Source: a virus
Length of the DNA: 64,000 nucleotides
IMG/VR virus record: IMGVR_UViG_3300017991_000002
Coordinates: 141,368 to 205,367 of that record
Reading direction: 5' to 3' (one strand)
Under the pieces are notes generated by a model that worked only from the letters and a program-made list of their open reading frames with translations, made no database searches and had not been told where the DNA came from. The translations under genes were made by a program, and so were the position numbers. Positions 8,675 to 19,000 of the stretch are shown in pieces. Positions within the stretch are counted from its first letter, which is position 1; the number at the start of each line of letters is the position of its first letter.

Positions 8675-11600
8675 CTAAGGTACTGGCTCCTCTGGTGCAT
8701 CAGGACTATCCGGTGTATCCGGTGCCGTTGGAACTGGCGGGGATGTCCCACTGGTCTGACTGTATGAAGGGGCCAGGTCAGTTATCGCCAACGCCGATCT
8801 CGTCTGTGCTATTGTAGCCAGCAAAGAAATACTCAAGAAAATGTTTGCGGTCAAGCTTCCTATCATACTGGAAATAGAGATATCAAAGTTTGTCTCCAAG
8901 GCAAAGTCCTGTAAGGTGTTAAGTGTCATGGTGCTGCCCGAGAAAATATCCATCGCTCCGCCAGTATGAAGTTCCATGTCATCACTTGATATTAAGGAAG
9001 CATCTTTACCGACGTCGAGTTCGTACTTTCCGGAAATCCTTTGATAGCTGTCCTCTTCAACATTGACCTTTTTGCTCTTCGTTATTCTCTCCTCAAGATT
9101 CTCGTCGAACCACCGTTTCACATTTTTGTCAAATACTTCATACAGCTTATCGGTCCCCACACGAGCAACCATCCCCGGTACACAAGCAGGCAGGGTTTTA
9201 TGACCAACCGTGATAGCGCCTGAACTCATACTGATAAGCTCAAGGGCCCCGCTGCCGGAGACAGATCCACACGTTCCACCTTTACCGGTGAACGCAGCGC
9301 TTGAAAGGGTAACTGACCCAGCAGTTCCTCCTTGCTGTATAAGACCACTACTTGTCAGACTGACCGTAGCCACGGTTCCTCCCAAGAGAGCAAACCCTCC
9401 ATTGGTGATATCGACTGCAGCGGCTGTTCCCCCTTGGTTAATATATCCACCATTGGTTACGGACACTGTCCCGAGAATACCACCATACTGAGAAACACTT
9501 CCAGTTGTCATAATGACAGCACCGGCTGTTGCTGCATGGTGCTCGTATGTACTTGTTGACCCGGTCACGGCACCGGCCGTTCCTGACCGCTGAAATAAAG
9601 AACTATTTGTAAGCGTTACGGATCCGGTCTCGCCACCCTTCATCTCTCCAGAAGAGTCGTTTAGCGTTATGTCAGCAGATATAGTCGATAATTGTTTGTA
9701 TGCTGATCCTGACTTCCCGTCAATACTGGCCACTTGAGAGGCTCCATAAGTAACTTGTGAGGAGGTGAAGTCAGTGATCTCCCCCACGGTCGTATTTTCG
9801 CCTATCAAAGTGCAACTACTCAGCTTTATCTGCCCTGATATATTTGAGCCTTTCAACTTTGTGGTACAATTAGTGTGATCAATGCTCCCTGACAGTGTAT
9901 AATCGGAGAAGTGATTCTCTGAGTCCTGATCTTCAAAACTACCGCCGACCTCTGCCTTCTCCACCTTACCAGTGCATCGTAGGCATTCATGTTTTCCGAT
10001 TACTTCCACTTCCTTCCACCTATAAATGGTATCCGTAAAGTCTATCCTATCCATTATTTTAACCCGAAGCCACTCATGTTTGCAATCATTTAATGACTCA
10101 AATTTTCCATCAATAGTAACATTCTCCAGGTAAGTCTCACAATCCTCCGCTGTTTTCGCATCTTTTATCTTAAAATGAACGTCTTTGGCGAATAGCCTGG
10201 ATGAGTTATTCATGAATAAAGATAGCGGGTTGGCCCCTGCGATGTCAGATCTGAACACTCTGATGTCCGATTGATTAACCTCATAAAGACCGTAGCTGGC
10301 TCCATATCCATCAGGGACAGTCTCCACGGTTCCCACACAGGTCTCGAGGTAAAGACATTTGTCCCCATCTCCATGAAGAACATCGACAAAATAAACATCG
10401 ACATTGCAGTGATCGGCATGTATACCGTCTCTTCCTTCCCCTCTAATCTCTTGGGTTCTCTGGACATTAATCAGCTTGCCGTCCTCCATGTAGATACCAT
10501 CCCTACCTTCTCCAAGAATTTTCTCTCCTCGTTTTGATGTGGCTTCGCATGAATCCTCCCCATGGATTCCGTCCCGTCCCATCCCTCTAATAAGAGTGTC
10601 ATTAATAGATATACTTCTGCATGAATTCTCCATTGAGATACCATCCCTGGCCTCTCCTACAATCTCCTCACAATACCGTGATTGGCACCTGCAGTCATTT
10701 TTCATATAGATACCGTCTTTTCCGACTCCTCTTACCTTGGCTATTTGATAAAGAACTGCTTGGCAACTGTCCTCCATATGAATTCCGTCAGTTGCAAGAC
10801 CGACAACCTCTTCTGTATAATTTTTAATTACTATCTGGCAGTTGTCCTTCGCTTCAACACCGTTGTCTCCTTTCCCCATAATATATTCGCCATTAACAGC
10901 AATGAGACGACTGTGGTCTTCAAGATAAACACCATCCTCACCATCCCCGATACATGCAACAACACCGTCCAATTTGGCGTTAGAGTACACAGTAGCTAGG
11001 ATGCCATAATCGACCAACCCTTCCATCTTGTCCGTAATGTTAACCCCTATGAAGTCGCAATATTGAGACATATCAACGGCATCACCAACAGGTGCATAAA
11101 TAAGAGGAACATCATACACCTCAACCCTGGAATGATCCCTTATCCAGATAGCATCGACAGCATCCGATTGAATTTTATCGGTCAGCCCGAATATCCTTAC
11201 TTTACTGTGATCGTCACAATAAATGGCCTCTTTTGTTGCACAGGTGACATGAAGATAATTGGTGACTGATACGGATGACTCCCTCGACGATCGAATACAG
11301 GGCTCATCGCCCCCCTCCAATCGAACAGCACTGTTCCCTATAGCCTCAACAACAGAATTCTCATCGGCCCATATTCCATAGTCGCTCCAATTTCCGGGAG
11401 ACCCAACAATATGTGAATCTTTCACCCGAACATAACTCCCATTAGAAGCCTTGACTACCCACTGCCCGGAAAATAATCCCTTATCAGCCGGACAATATCC
11501 ATCACCTTGAGTAATTATTCCCACCGAATTATCAGCAACAGTAACTGCCGGGCAGTCAAAGTATCCTTCGATGTGACTGTCGGTTATCTGGAGATATGAA

Positions 11601-12628
11601 TGATCTTCCACTTTTACCGCGTAACCTGTCTGTTGCTCAAAATGTGCTCCTGAAATAATAAGGTTCGTTTGCTTTCCGTGAATACCGGCCTTTGGAACAG
11701 TAGCAGTCGGACGGAGCATCTTTACCGATGAGCATGCCGAATTCATAACCTTGTTGGGATCAATGTGAACAGTATCAATCAGTTCTATATTTGACTGTTC
11801 ATAGACATTAATCGGTTCTTGAAATTCAGTGTCTTTGATGGTTCCGTCACTTCCCCATATTTCCGATTTTATAATAAAATCTGGACCTTCTATCCAGAAA
11901 TCGCACCCGGTCCCTATATAGAGCTGGTCAATACTTCCCCCTTTTATAAAGAAAGAATTATCTCCCCCAAATTCAATCGACCCAAGGATGCAGTCGTAAA
12001 ATTGGACATTTACTCCCGGAGGAACATAAGCATCCCCGGACATGCCTTCCATTTTAATAACGGACATAGGCAGGGTCTCATTAGTAAGTCTGCCATCAAT
12101 GAAATCCTGAATAGGTCCGGATGGTCTTGTTGTAGGGTCAGCCCCTCCCCCACCGCCGCTGGGGCTATCACCAAACCCAAGCCATAAGCCATCAATAATA
12201 GGTCGACTATCAGGAGAAGAGGGGGCAAATTGAAAACATATCTTCTGCAAAGACTGGGTCAATGTAATCTGCTGCTTATAAGCTTTACAGAGTTTACTTA
12301 GGGGATCTTCGTCAATAATAACCTGTCCATTGTCATCATTGACCCTGACAGTTAGCAGCACCTCCTCATTACTGTGCTTCCGGGATTGAAAACCGATCGT
12401 GAAAGTCGTCCCGGCCGGAATAGATGCCTTTCCTTCCAGCTCTACAGTATAGCTACACATAACACTGCTGTTCGTGGTCATTTCAATTGACCATCTCCCT
12501 TCACACCCAGCAGGTATAGAATTTACTGCTCCCGGGCCGGTGAGTATACTCCACCCTCGAATGGAATTGGACTCACTGCCATACTGTGTATGTGTTGCTG
12601 CATTGAAGTTTGGAATTACACTTGTCAT
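8675..12628 (-). CDS. Giant beta-helix (parallel beta-solenoid) tail spike-like protein
   Basis: 1317 residues. The start codon overlaps the stop of the gp5-like gene (ATGA), so translation is coupled. Residues about 1-160 form a beta-sandwich with an internal GGGGG linker. Residues about 180-860 consist of short repeats of the kind GRDGIHMEDSC / GKDGIYMKNDC / GRDGIYMEDGK spaced 21-23 residues apart, a right-handed beta-helix signature. Residues about 960-1130 are a second repeat series (GGTAGSVTLSS, GGTAAAVDITN, GGTVATVSLTS). The C-terminus is hydrophobic and then proline-rich (PPVPTAPDTPDSPDAPEEPV). Its place between spike and gp25 suggests a baseplate spike extension or side spike. Beta-helix spikes often bind or cut polysaccharide, but I see no catalytic signature. 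Confidence 0.8.
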   Translation of the reverse strand: MTSVIPNFNAATHTQYGSESNSIRGWSILTGPGAVNSIPAGCEGRWSIEMTTNSSVMCSYTVELEGKASIPAGTTFTIGFQSRKHSNEEVLLTVRVNDDNGQVIIDEDPLSKLCKAYKQQITLTQSLQKICFQFAPSSPDSRPIIDGLWLGFGDSPSGGGGGADPTTRPSGPIQDFIDGRLTNETLPMSVIKMEGMSGDAYVPPGVNVQFYDCILGSIEFGGDNSFFIKGGSIDQLYIGTGCDFWIEGPDFIIKSEIWGSDGTIKDTEFQEPINVYEQSNIELIDTVHIDPNKVMNSACSSVKMLRPTATVPKAGIHGKQTNLIISGAHFEQQTGYAVKVEDHSYLQITDSHIEGYFDCPAVTVADNSVGIITQGDGYCPADKGLFSGQWVVKASNGSYVRVKDSHIVGSPGNWSDYGIWADENSVVEAIGNSAVRLEGGDEPCIRSSRESSVSVTNYLHVTCATKEAIYCDDHSKVRIFGLTDKIQSDAVDAIWIRDHSRVEVYDVPLIYAPVGDAVDMSQYCDFIGVNITDKMEGLVDYGILATVYSNAKLDGVVACIGDGEDGVYLEDHSRLIAVNGEYIMGKGDNGVEAKDNCQIVIKNYTEEVVGLATDGIHMEDSCQAVLYQIAKVRGVGKDGIYMKNDCRCQSRYCEEIVGEARDGISMENSCRSISINDTLIRGMGRDGIHGEDSCEATSKRGEKILGEGRDGIYMEDGKLINVQRTQEIRGEGRDGIHADHCNVDVYFVDVLHGDGDKCLYLETCVGTVETVPDGYGASYGLYEVNQSDIRVFRSDIAGANPLSLFMNNSSRLFAKDVHFKIKDAKTAEDCETYLENVTIDGKFESLNDCKHEWLRVKIMDRIDFTDTIYRWKEVEVIGKHECLRCTGKVEKAEVGGSFEDQDSENHFSDYTLSGSIDHTNCTTKLKGSNISGQIKLSSCTLIGENTTVGEITDFTSSQVTYGASQVASIDGKSGSAYKQLSTISADITLNDSSGEMKGGETGSVTLTNSSLFQRSGTAGAVTGSTSTYEHHAATAGAVIMTTGSVSQYGGILGTVSVTNGGYINQGGTAAAVDITNGGFALLGGTVATVSLTSSGLIQQGGTAGSVTLSSAAFTGKGGTCGSVSGSGALELISMSSGAITVGHKTLPACVPGMVARVGTDKLYEVFDKNVKRWFDENLEERITKSKKVNVEEDSYQRISGKYELDVGKDASLISSDDMELHTGGAMDIFSGSTMTLNTLQDFALETNFDISISSMIGSLTANIFLSISLLATIAQTRSALAITDLAPSYSQTSGTSPPVPTAPDTPDSPDAPEEPVP

Positions 12629-13806
12629 CTGTAGTTTTCCGATCCTTCTTCGATAAGTTCACCCTCTACTATATTCCCTGTAACGAGCAAATTTCCGTCT
12701 ATCATAACATCACCATTGAATTGCATATCTCCCTCCATTACGATGGTGTTTGCTCCGACTGTAAACCTGTTCCCGTTAACAACAATAGTAGACCCCTCCC
12801 CGGTGGCCTCAATCTCGATAATTGGTCTGTTTGTATCATATCTTGCTTTTATTTTTACTTCGCCTTCTCGTAATCCTTCATAGGCAGTTATTCCGTGACC
12901 GGCATTGAGTTCAAAAGTCTGTCTTTCATCCCCAACATCAAAAACTCTTATCTCTTTCTTTGCACATTCATCATGCTCGAACGAGGGCTGCTTTGACTGC
13001 AATCTTACCCTCTCTTCCCCTCGTTTTCCTTTTATCCTCAAACCCTGGGAAGTAGCATCCTGGATCCGAACCGTTGTATCAGCATCCTGCATTGTATCAT
13101 TATAAGTAGCCTGATTACCAGAAAAAGTCGTCCTCCGTCCTCGCTGCTCGGCATTTCCTTCGCTCTTTTCTCCTAGGACTCTTCCCTTGATAATCATTCC
13201 CTGTCCGGCGCGGTCAACAACGGAGAGGCTTTCCGTCTCTTTCCCCTCATCAATAATCATGGACGCGCCTTTCGGTGTTTTGAAGATAACTCTCCGGCCT
13301 GGTTCAGATTCCCTCATCATCTGAGACTCTTTTGGTGTCTCCGGCCGGTTCTTGCCCCACCACTCTCCCATGGCACTATTACCGTCTAAGGGAACTCCCC
13401 TCTCGTTTTCCGCATTTGGCGAGACACCATACTGCGTTGTATCCTGCCTCGAGTCGTTGTCTGAGGCTTCCTCAGTGGATGGAACCCCTTGATATGTCCC
13501 AAGAACAATGGGATGGTCCCGTTGCCCCATATGGAATATTAGGACGACATCGGTTCCTATAATTGGAGGGTTAAATGAACCACAATCCCATCCGGAAGCC
13601 CCACCATATACAACAAATGCCCATGGCAAGGTCTCGGTCGGTATTCCTTCCTCTTTAGATTCCCCGTGTATTACTGGTATTCTTACTTGGACTCTCCCTA
13701 TCTGAAGAGGGTCGCAGTCGTTTTCTACCTTCCCTAAATAATATCCATACAGGATATCTCTCATTGAATAATCACGACGAAATCTTTTTTCGCTTAAGTC
13801 TTGCAT
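12625..13806 (-). CDS. gp5/VgrG/gpV-like baseplate central spike protein, no lysozyme domain
   Basis: About 393 residues from ATG 13806, which lies one base after the stop of the hub gene (TAG-T-ATG) with GGGG upstream; an in-frame ATG also exists at 13842. The N-terminal OB-fold domain reads RDILYGYYLGKVENDCDPLQ, then IGRVQVRIPVIHGE, then IIGTDVVLIFHMGQRDHPIV, the gp5/Vgr OB-fold pattern. The C-terminus (INGDGNLLV-like: MQFNGDVMIDGNLLVTGNIV) is a triple-stranded beta-helix stem pattern. T4 gp5 carries a lysozyme domain between these parts; here the middle has only beta-strand sequence (GRRVIFKTPKGASMIIDEG). It follows the hub gene, as in P2 D/V. Confidence 0.85.
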   Translation of the reverse strand: MQDLSEKRFRRDYSMRDILYGYYLGKVENDCDPLQIGRVQVRIPVIHGESKEEGIPTETLPWAFVVYGGASGWDCGSFNPPIIGTDVVLIFHMGQRDHPIVLGTYQGVPSTEEASDNDSRQDTTQYGVSPNAENERGVPLDGNSAMGEWWGKNRPETPKESQMMRESEPGRRVIFKTPKGASMIIDEGKETESLSVVDRAGQGMIIKGRVLGEKSEGNAEQRGRRTTFSGNQATYNDTMQDADTTVRIQDATSQGLRIKGKRGEERVRLQSKQPSFEHDECAKKEIRVFDVGDERQTFELNAGHGITAYEGLREGEVKIKARYDTNRPIIEIEATGEGSTIVVNGNRFTVGANTIVMEGDMQFNGDVMIDGNLLVTGNIVEGELIEEGSENYR

Positions 13807-13807
13807 A

Positions 13808-15163
13808 CTAACCCCAATTCGCTTGATCCCCTGTGGCTTCATAGCCCTTTGCTGACGTTCCCCTTAGTAGCTTCAGAGTCGTTATCCATGCTCCTGGAGA
13901 TATTTTGTGAACAACTTCTGATACCAGATAACCTCCAGAAGTGTAATGCATACGACCGTCAGGAAGAATAAGGAACACTCTAACCATTTGCATGGGCTTT
14001 ATCCTCGGATCCCCTACAATCTCTAGGGTAGCCTGATAGTTCCTTATCCACTCACTATAAAACCATCCTTGGGCCAAATTCTCGGCCTCTTTAAAGTTCC
14101 TTGATGGTCGATGTAATACTTTTGCTGATTGCCCTGGTTTCGTATTAATGTGGTCATGAGACTTCGGGTTGTAAAGGGTCTTCTCTGGCGTATTATCGTC
14201 ATCGACAGAGATTCTTTTCACTCTCTTTGTTGACATTTCATGAGCGACAATAGCAACTTCATTACTTCCTTTCATGGAAGCATACGGTTCCGCAATAATG
14301 TCGGGCGAAAAAGAAATGACTTCTGTATTTTTATCATCCCTGATATATCTGAACGTTCTTATTCCTTCCGACCCCTCCTGCCGGTGGGCCTCCCCAGGAC
14401 CTACATTCTCTACCTGGTAGTGAACCCTCGTCTTCCCTTTTCCAATAGGCTCCATATAAAGAACATATCCGGATTTTCCAGATACAGCAGAAGTTGACCT
14501 TGGGATTAATTTTTCTTTTATGAATTGAAGGTGATCCATCTCTTCATTGTTGAAGTAGACCTGGTCCTCCCTGCTTAAGGCAAAGCTTGAGGTATCAAGA
14601 ATCTCTTTTGTCGGCTCAACGTACCCCGTTTCCCAGTCATCTCGTATGCTAATAATCCAATGTATTATTTCATGTATCTTTTTTCCCTTTAAATAATCCA
14701 ATGTTTCATATGACTCTGTCTTCTTCCTTGAACGAGCGTTCATCCAGTTTTCAAAACCCTCAATGGTCAAGCTAACCCCATGTGCTGTAAATGTAGGCGA
14801 ACATCTTTGAATAATACCGCTGTACCGTATAGATCGAAGACCTTTCCTTGATCCAGGATCAGCTCCTCCGCCGCCAAGGTAATAATACTGAAACTCTATC
14901 ATTTTATCCTCATCACCTTCGCTTGTCCTGCCCACGGCATCGAAAACTTTCTCTTCAATTTCTAGCCAGTCACGATCGAATAAATCTATTCTCCATTCGG
15001 ACGCACCGCCACCTGCTGCTCCTGCAGTCCGTATAGTGTGCTCAAAAGACAGTAATCTGGCAGGCTTTCCTTGAACCTTTGTCAATGAGTCGCCACCCTG
15101 AATCCAAAAATCTACCCACGCCACGTATGGCTGGGATACATATCCATCTTCACCTAAACTCAT
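13808..15163 (-). CDS. Baseplate hub protein, gp27/gpD-like
   Basis: 451 residues. The start overlaps the stop of the small LysM-like gene (ATGA). The N-terminal part has hub-type strands (VDFWIQGGDSLTKVQGKPAR, LTIEGFENWMNARSR). It is followed by an KKIHEIIHWIISIRDDWE helix, FIKEKLIPRSTSAVSGKSGY, and a C-terminal strand region ATLEIVGDPRIKPMQMVRV and GGYLVSEVVHKISPGAWITT. This order is typical of late control D / gp27 hub proteins, which form the trimer that joins tail tube and spike. Its place right before the gp5-like spike gene supports this. Confidence 0.8.
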   Translation of the reverse strand: MSLGEDGYVSQPYVAWVDFWIQGGDSLTKVQGKPARLLSFEHTIRTAGAAGGGASEWRIDLFDRDWLEIEEKVFDAVGRTSEGDEDKMIEFQYYYLGGGGADPGSRKGLRSIRYSGIIQRCSPTFTAHGVSLTIEGFENWMNARSRKKTESYETLDYLKGKKIHEIIHWIISIRDDWETGYVEPTKEILDTSSFALSREDQVYFNNEEMDHLQFIKEKLIPRSTSAVSGKSGYVLYMEPIGKGKTRVHYQVENVGPGEAHRQEGSEGIRTFRYIRDDKNTEVISFSPDIIAEPYASMKGSNEVAIVAHEMSTKRVKRISVDDDNTPEKTLYNPKSHDHINTKPGQSAKVLHRPSRNFKEAENLAQGWFYSEWIRNYQATLEIVGDPRIKPMQMVRVFLILPDGRMHYTSGGYLVSEVVHKISPGAWITTLKLLRGTSAKGYEATGDQANWG

Positions 15164-15519
15164 ACGTCAATAGCATTCCCGTAAATGCTCGCCTTCGCCG
15201 GTATTTTAATAACACGGCCTAACGGCATCTCAAAAGGATCCGATATATCGTTGGACTCCAAAAATATCCACCACAACTTCACTGTTCGATAAAATCGGAA
15301 AGAAAGACTTTCCAATCTCCCATATAAGTTTTCCATATTAAGGGCCCTGACCTGATCCTCGGGTGAGGTTGGGAGGGAGACAGGATCCCGTGAACCATAG
15401 AAAACTTCTCCGTCTGTCTCTTGGAGAATATCCTGCCGCTTATTGTAAGATAGCTGATCCCTCGAAAGCTCTATATCCAAGGGCTCCAGTTCTTTATACT
15501 CATCAAAGTTTACTGTCAT
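15160..15519 (-). CDS. LysM/gp53-like baseplate protein
   Basis: 119 residues. The C-terminal half reads FRFYRTVKLWWIFLESNDIS then DPFEMPLGRVIKIPAKASIY. This follows the LysM-like pattern of gp53/gpX-type baseplate proteins ('W..i...N.i.dpf.lp.G..l.IP'). The N-terminal half is acidic and polar. It is translationally coupled to the hub gene (4-base overlap). In contractile systems such proteins sit between tube/hub and wedge. Family assignment rests on the C-terminal motif only. Confidence 0.65.
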   Translation of the reverse strand: MTVNFDEYKELEPLDIELSRDQLSYNKRQDILQETDGEVFYGSRDPVSLPTSPEDQVRALNMENLYGRLESLSFRFYRTVKLWWIFLESNDISDPFEMPLGRVIKIPAKASIYGNAIDV

Positions 15520-15528
15520 CTTATTTTC

Positions 15529-16026
15529 CTAAATACTCACCTGTTGATCGAGACCCTTCCACACATCCATATATGACCAGGGAGTCTCATTCGTCTCTGA
15601 AAACGTTACCGATATTTCAACATACATTGGTTTTTTCTCTTTCACATCCCAGGGATGCTTATGGGTAATCTCGCATTGCATGAGAACACCCTTTATTCTT
15701 ACCTCACCTACTTGAACCAAGCATACCGGGGGCGGGCCGGTATCCCCTCCTTGATAATTTGCATACTCCAATGATCTTATCTTATTGGCCACTTCATACG
15801 GATCAAATGTGTCTGTTCTATAAAACTGGAGGGAAAATGAGAGCTGCCTCGCAGAAGAGCTGGCATACCCCATTAGCGGCATGGATCTGGACAATATTTC
15901 TGTTTCATTATAATTTGCTGCTTTGCTGTCGGAGATATCTTCCGGAAGAAATTGAAAACGAATTGTCTCCCCACCAAGTGGTTTAATAAAGCCCCAATTA
16001 TAAGCTAATGGACAATGATCTGGCAT
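15529..16026 (-). CDS. Baseplate/tube-initiator region structural protein
   Basis: 165 residues with AAGGGAG upstream of ATG 16026. Its order (IRFQFLPEDISDSKAANYNE, RSMPLMGYASSSARQLSFSL, QFYRTD, VCLVQVGEVRIKGVLMQCEI, YVEISVTFSETN) resembles the tube-initiator or LysM-carrier proteins of contractile tails: 'lP..I.......n..........p....' strands followed by 'R.lsfsl.f'. It lies between tape measure and the LysM/gp53-like gene, where T4 gp48/gp54-type or XkdP-type functions are usually coded. I cannot fix the exact family. Confidence 0.55.
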   Translation of the reverse strand: MPDHCPLAYNWGFIKPLGGETIRFQFLPEDISDSKAANYNETEILSRSMPLMGYASSSARQLSFSLQFYRTDTFDPYEVANKIRSLEYANYQGGDTGPPPVCLVQVGEVRIKGVLMQCEITHKHPWDVKEKKPMYVEISVTFSETNETPWSYMDVWKGLDQQVSI

Positions 16027-16037
16027 TCTTTACTCCC

Positions 16038-19000
16038 TTACCCTTCGAAGGCTCCGATAATCTTTGTTAGGCTGCTCAAGGCATTCGGTGCTCCTGTAAG
16101 CGGGACTGCAAGCCTTAATAATGTCTCCTGAAGCTTACTGTTCGTCTCAGGATTTCCTCCATCTCCTCGATCCTTCAGAACTGCCAATATCTCCTTGAGA
16201 ACAGCAATAATTTCATCCTGTCCCGACTCCAGACCTTCAAGGCCGGGAAGGGGACCCTCACCTGGCTTACTCGGCAGTCGTGCGTTAGAGGGTTTCACAT
16301 TTGATGCTCCGCCAGCCGCCACAACTTCAACACGGTCACCGGAAAATAACCTGGTTATTGCCTTCAGCGGGGCAGTTATTAATTTCCATGGTCCCTTGAA
16401 CAGGTCAACAATCATACCGACAAAAGATTTGAATAACTCGTAAACAGTACTTATCCAACCTTTAAAGTCCCAAACGGTATTACCGAACAAGAACTTCCAT
16501 GCCCATGTAAACATATCTATGAGATACCGTATAGGGGCAAGAAGATACTTCTTGAACATCTTAAAGGGCCATATAAGCGCATCCAAAAACGCACTCCCGA
16601 ATCCTTTCATCCCTGCTAATATCTTTCCTCCCGCCCATCCCCATAGTTTCGGTAGTAGCTTTAAAATAGCCCATACGGCTCTCAAAGTAATCTTCACCAA
16701 CAGTACGATCAGACCTCCTAAAAGTTTTACCTGGGCTATAAAAATGGCTCTGCCAAGCTTAGGTAATTGGAAAATCAATATCTTCCAATATGTTTTCATT
16801 ACCTTCATCAACATCCATGCTATTGCTGGACCTTTTTGTTGAAGTATGGTGGGTATCCTCTTTATAAGATCAATAAGTTTGTCCCCAGCTTGTTCCATAA
16901 AGACAAATACTTTATCCGGTAATTTCGTCATATAGTCAATAGCATCGTCAAGGCGGGAGGAGAAGTTCTCCATCCACAATAGAACCTTCTGCAATATCTG
17001 TGGACCATATTTGAATGCCACCCACACAGCAGCAATAGCAGCGGCAACAGCTAAGACTGGCCACAGAAAAGACCACACTGCAACAACAGCTGCCCAGATT
17101 GCTGAGGTAAATCCCATAGCCCCGATAGTGGCTATAGACTCCCCGGTAGCATACATGACAAGATACTTCCATCCGTCAACGATCGCAATCTTATAAGCCT
17201 TCTGAGCGAACGTCTTGGCCCATGTAGATTTAACAGAAAGCCAGTCCCAAGCAGCACTCATCTTTGTAGCAGCAATATTTCTCTTATCCGCCATAGTGGC
17301 TGCATTCGTGACCGCGGTTTCGACTTTCTGAACTTTGATCAGTGACTTTAATCTACCGATGGAGGCTGCATATATTTTATTTCCGAAGGCTCTTACCCCA
17401 TTGTATATTTTTTCCAGGATAGTTGATCTTTTTATCACCTTACCAAAGAGGGTTTGGAGCCCTACCATTACCTTCGTGAGAGCTATCCTCTTCAACTGAA
17501 ATATAATCAAACCTCCCCACAGTGTCATGAGAAGCATAAGAATTGATATAACTGCTCTGATGGGAGCCGGGAGCGCCAGAAATCCTTTAGCCAAGGCATT
17601 AAGAGCCCACAGGAAGGGCCAAACAGTGACTTTCAACAGGATGAGAATCGGTGCCCCTAGGGTCATTAAGACTGATTTAAAGACCTTTCCAACATTCATG
17701 AACATGTCAACAAATGTCTTATGCATCATTTTCCACGTTTCCATGAGTTCTTTGCTTCTCTTCGACTTTTCCATTGCCTCCTTTGTCATCTTCCCGATAT
17801 CTTTGATGTTTTCATCAGACATTCTTCTGATCTTCAATATCATATCAACCGGCATGCCAAGAACATCGGCAAAGAATTGACGATATTCAGCCACCATCGG
17901 CGCAGGCATTTCTCTAATGGATTGTATTACCCCTTGAAATACGTCTTCTACTGTCCCTGGTCCCCCTACATGAAGAATTTGACGCTGTAACTCTGGACCA
18001 GTCTTTCCTAGGGAAGTTGCTACAATATTCAACAATCTCATTCCTTGTTCGTCAGCAATATTGGTCATGGCTGAAAAGGACTTCATGATCGGGGCAGGAT
18101 CTATCCAGAAGCTTTCCATGGCCCCCGACCATGCTGCCATCATGGGTATGGTGTCTTCCATAACATTCTGGGGCATAAGAAGGAGAGCCTCCTCAGCTTC
18201 GTTAACATGAGCGAGTAATCGATCCATGGAAGCAGCACTATTATCGGCCACATACTTCATCGCTCCTGCTACCTCAAAGATTTTATCTGTTTTTATTTTA
18301 TACAAACCTTCCAGCTTGAATACGAATTCTGACATCTCACCGACTGCGACACCTGTTGCTTCCGATAATTTAATAGTAGTTGAAACGAATTTCTCCAATC
18401 CCCTTCGTGCCCTATAGCCCCAGTTAATTGCATCTTGCATAACCTCGGAAACTTTATCAAAAGACGCATACGTCTGCCCGGCGATCAGGCCTAATGAATC
18501 CATGTATTTATACACCTCGGTTGTGCTCATATTCACATGACGCATCATCTCTGTTACCCTGTCCTCCACTTTTGCAGCTATGAGCACGCCGACGCCAATA
18601 GTGACTCTGGAAATCCACTCTTCCCAGTTGTTGGCCACATGCTCTATCCCCCTGGCCACAATATTTTTCAGCGTGTTACCGAGATGTGTCATTTTGTAGG
18701 ATAAGGTAGACGTATCCTTTATTGCCTGCCCAGTAGCCCTTGCATAGACACCCCGAAGCAGACCAACATACTGAACCATAGGATCGAAGGGAAGAGACTT
18801 ACCAACCAGCCGTGCTGCAGACGACATTTGGTGCATTGTTCCAGTCACTTTATTGAGGAGGGAGTCTTGATCAAGTAGCTGATGATTAAGACCCTCAGCT
18901 GCAGATGATGCAATACCAGAGGCAACAGCTGCCGCCTGGGGTGCCGCCTGCTGGGCAAGTCCCATAGCTACGCCCCCTAGCTGCGGGGCTGCTGCTCCCC

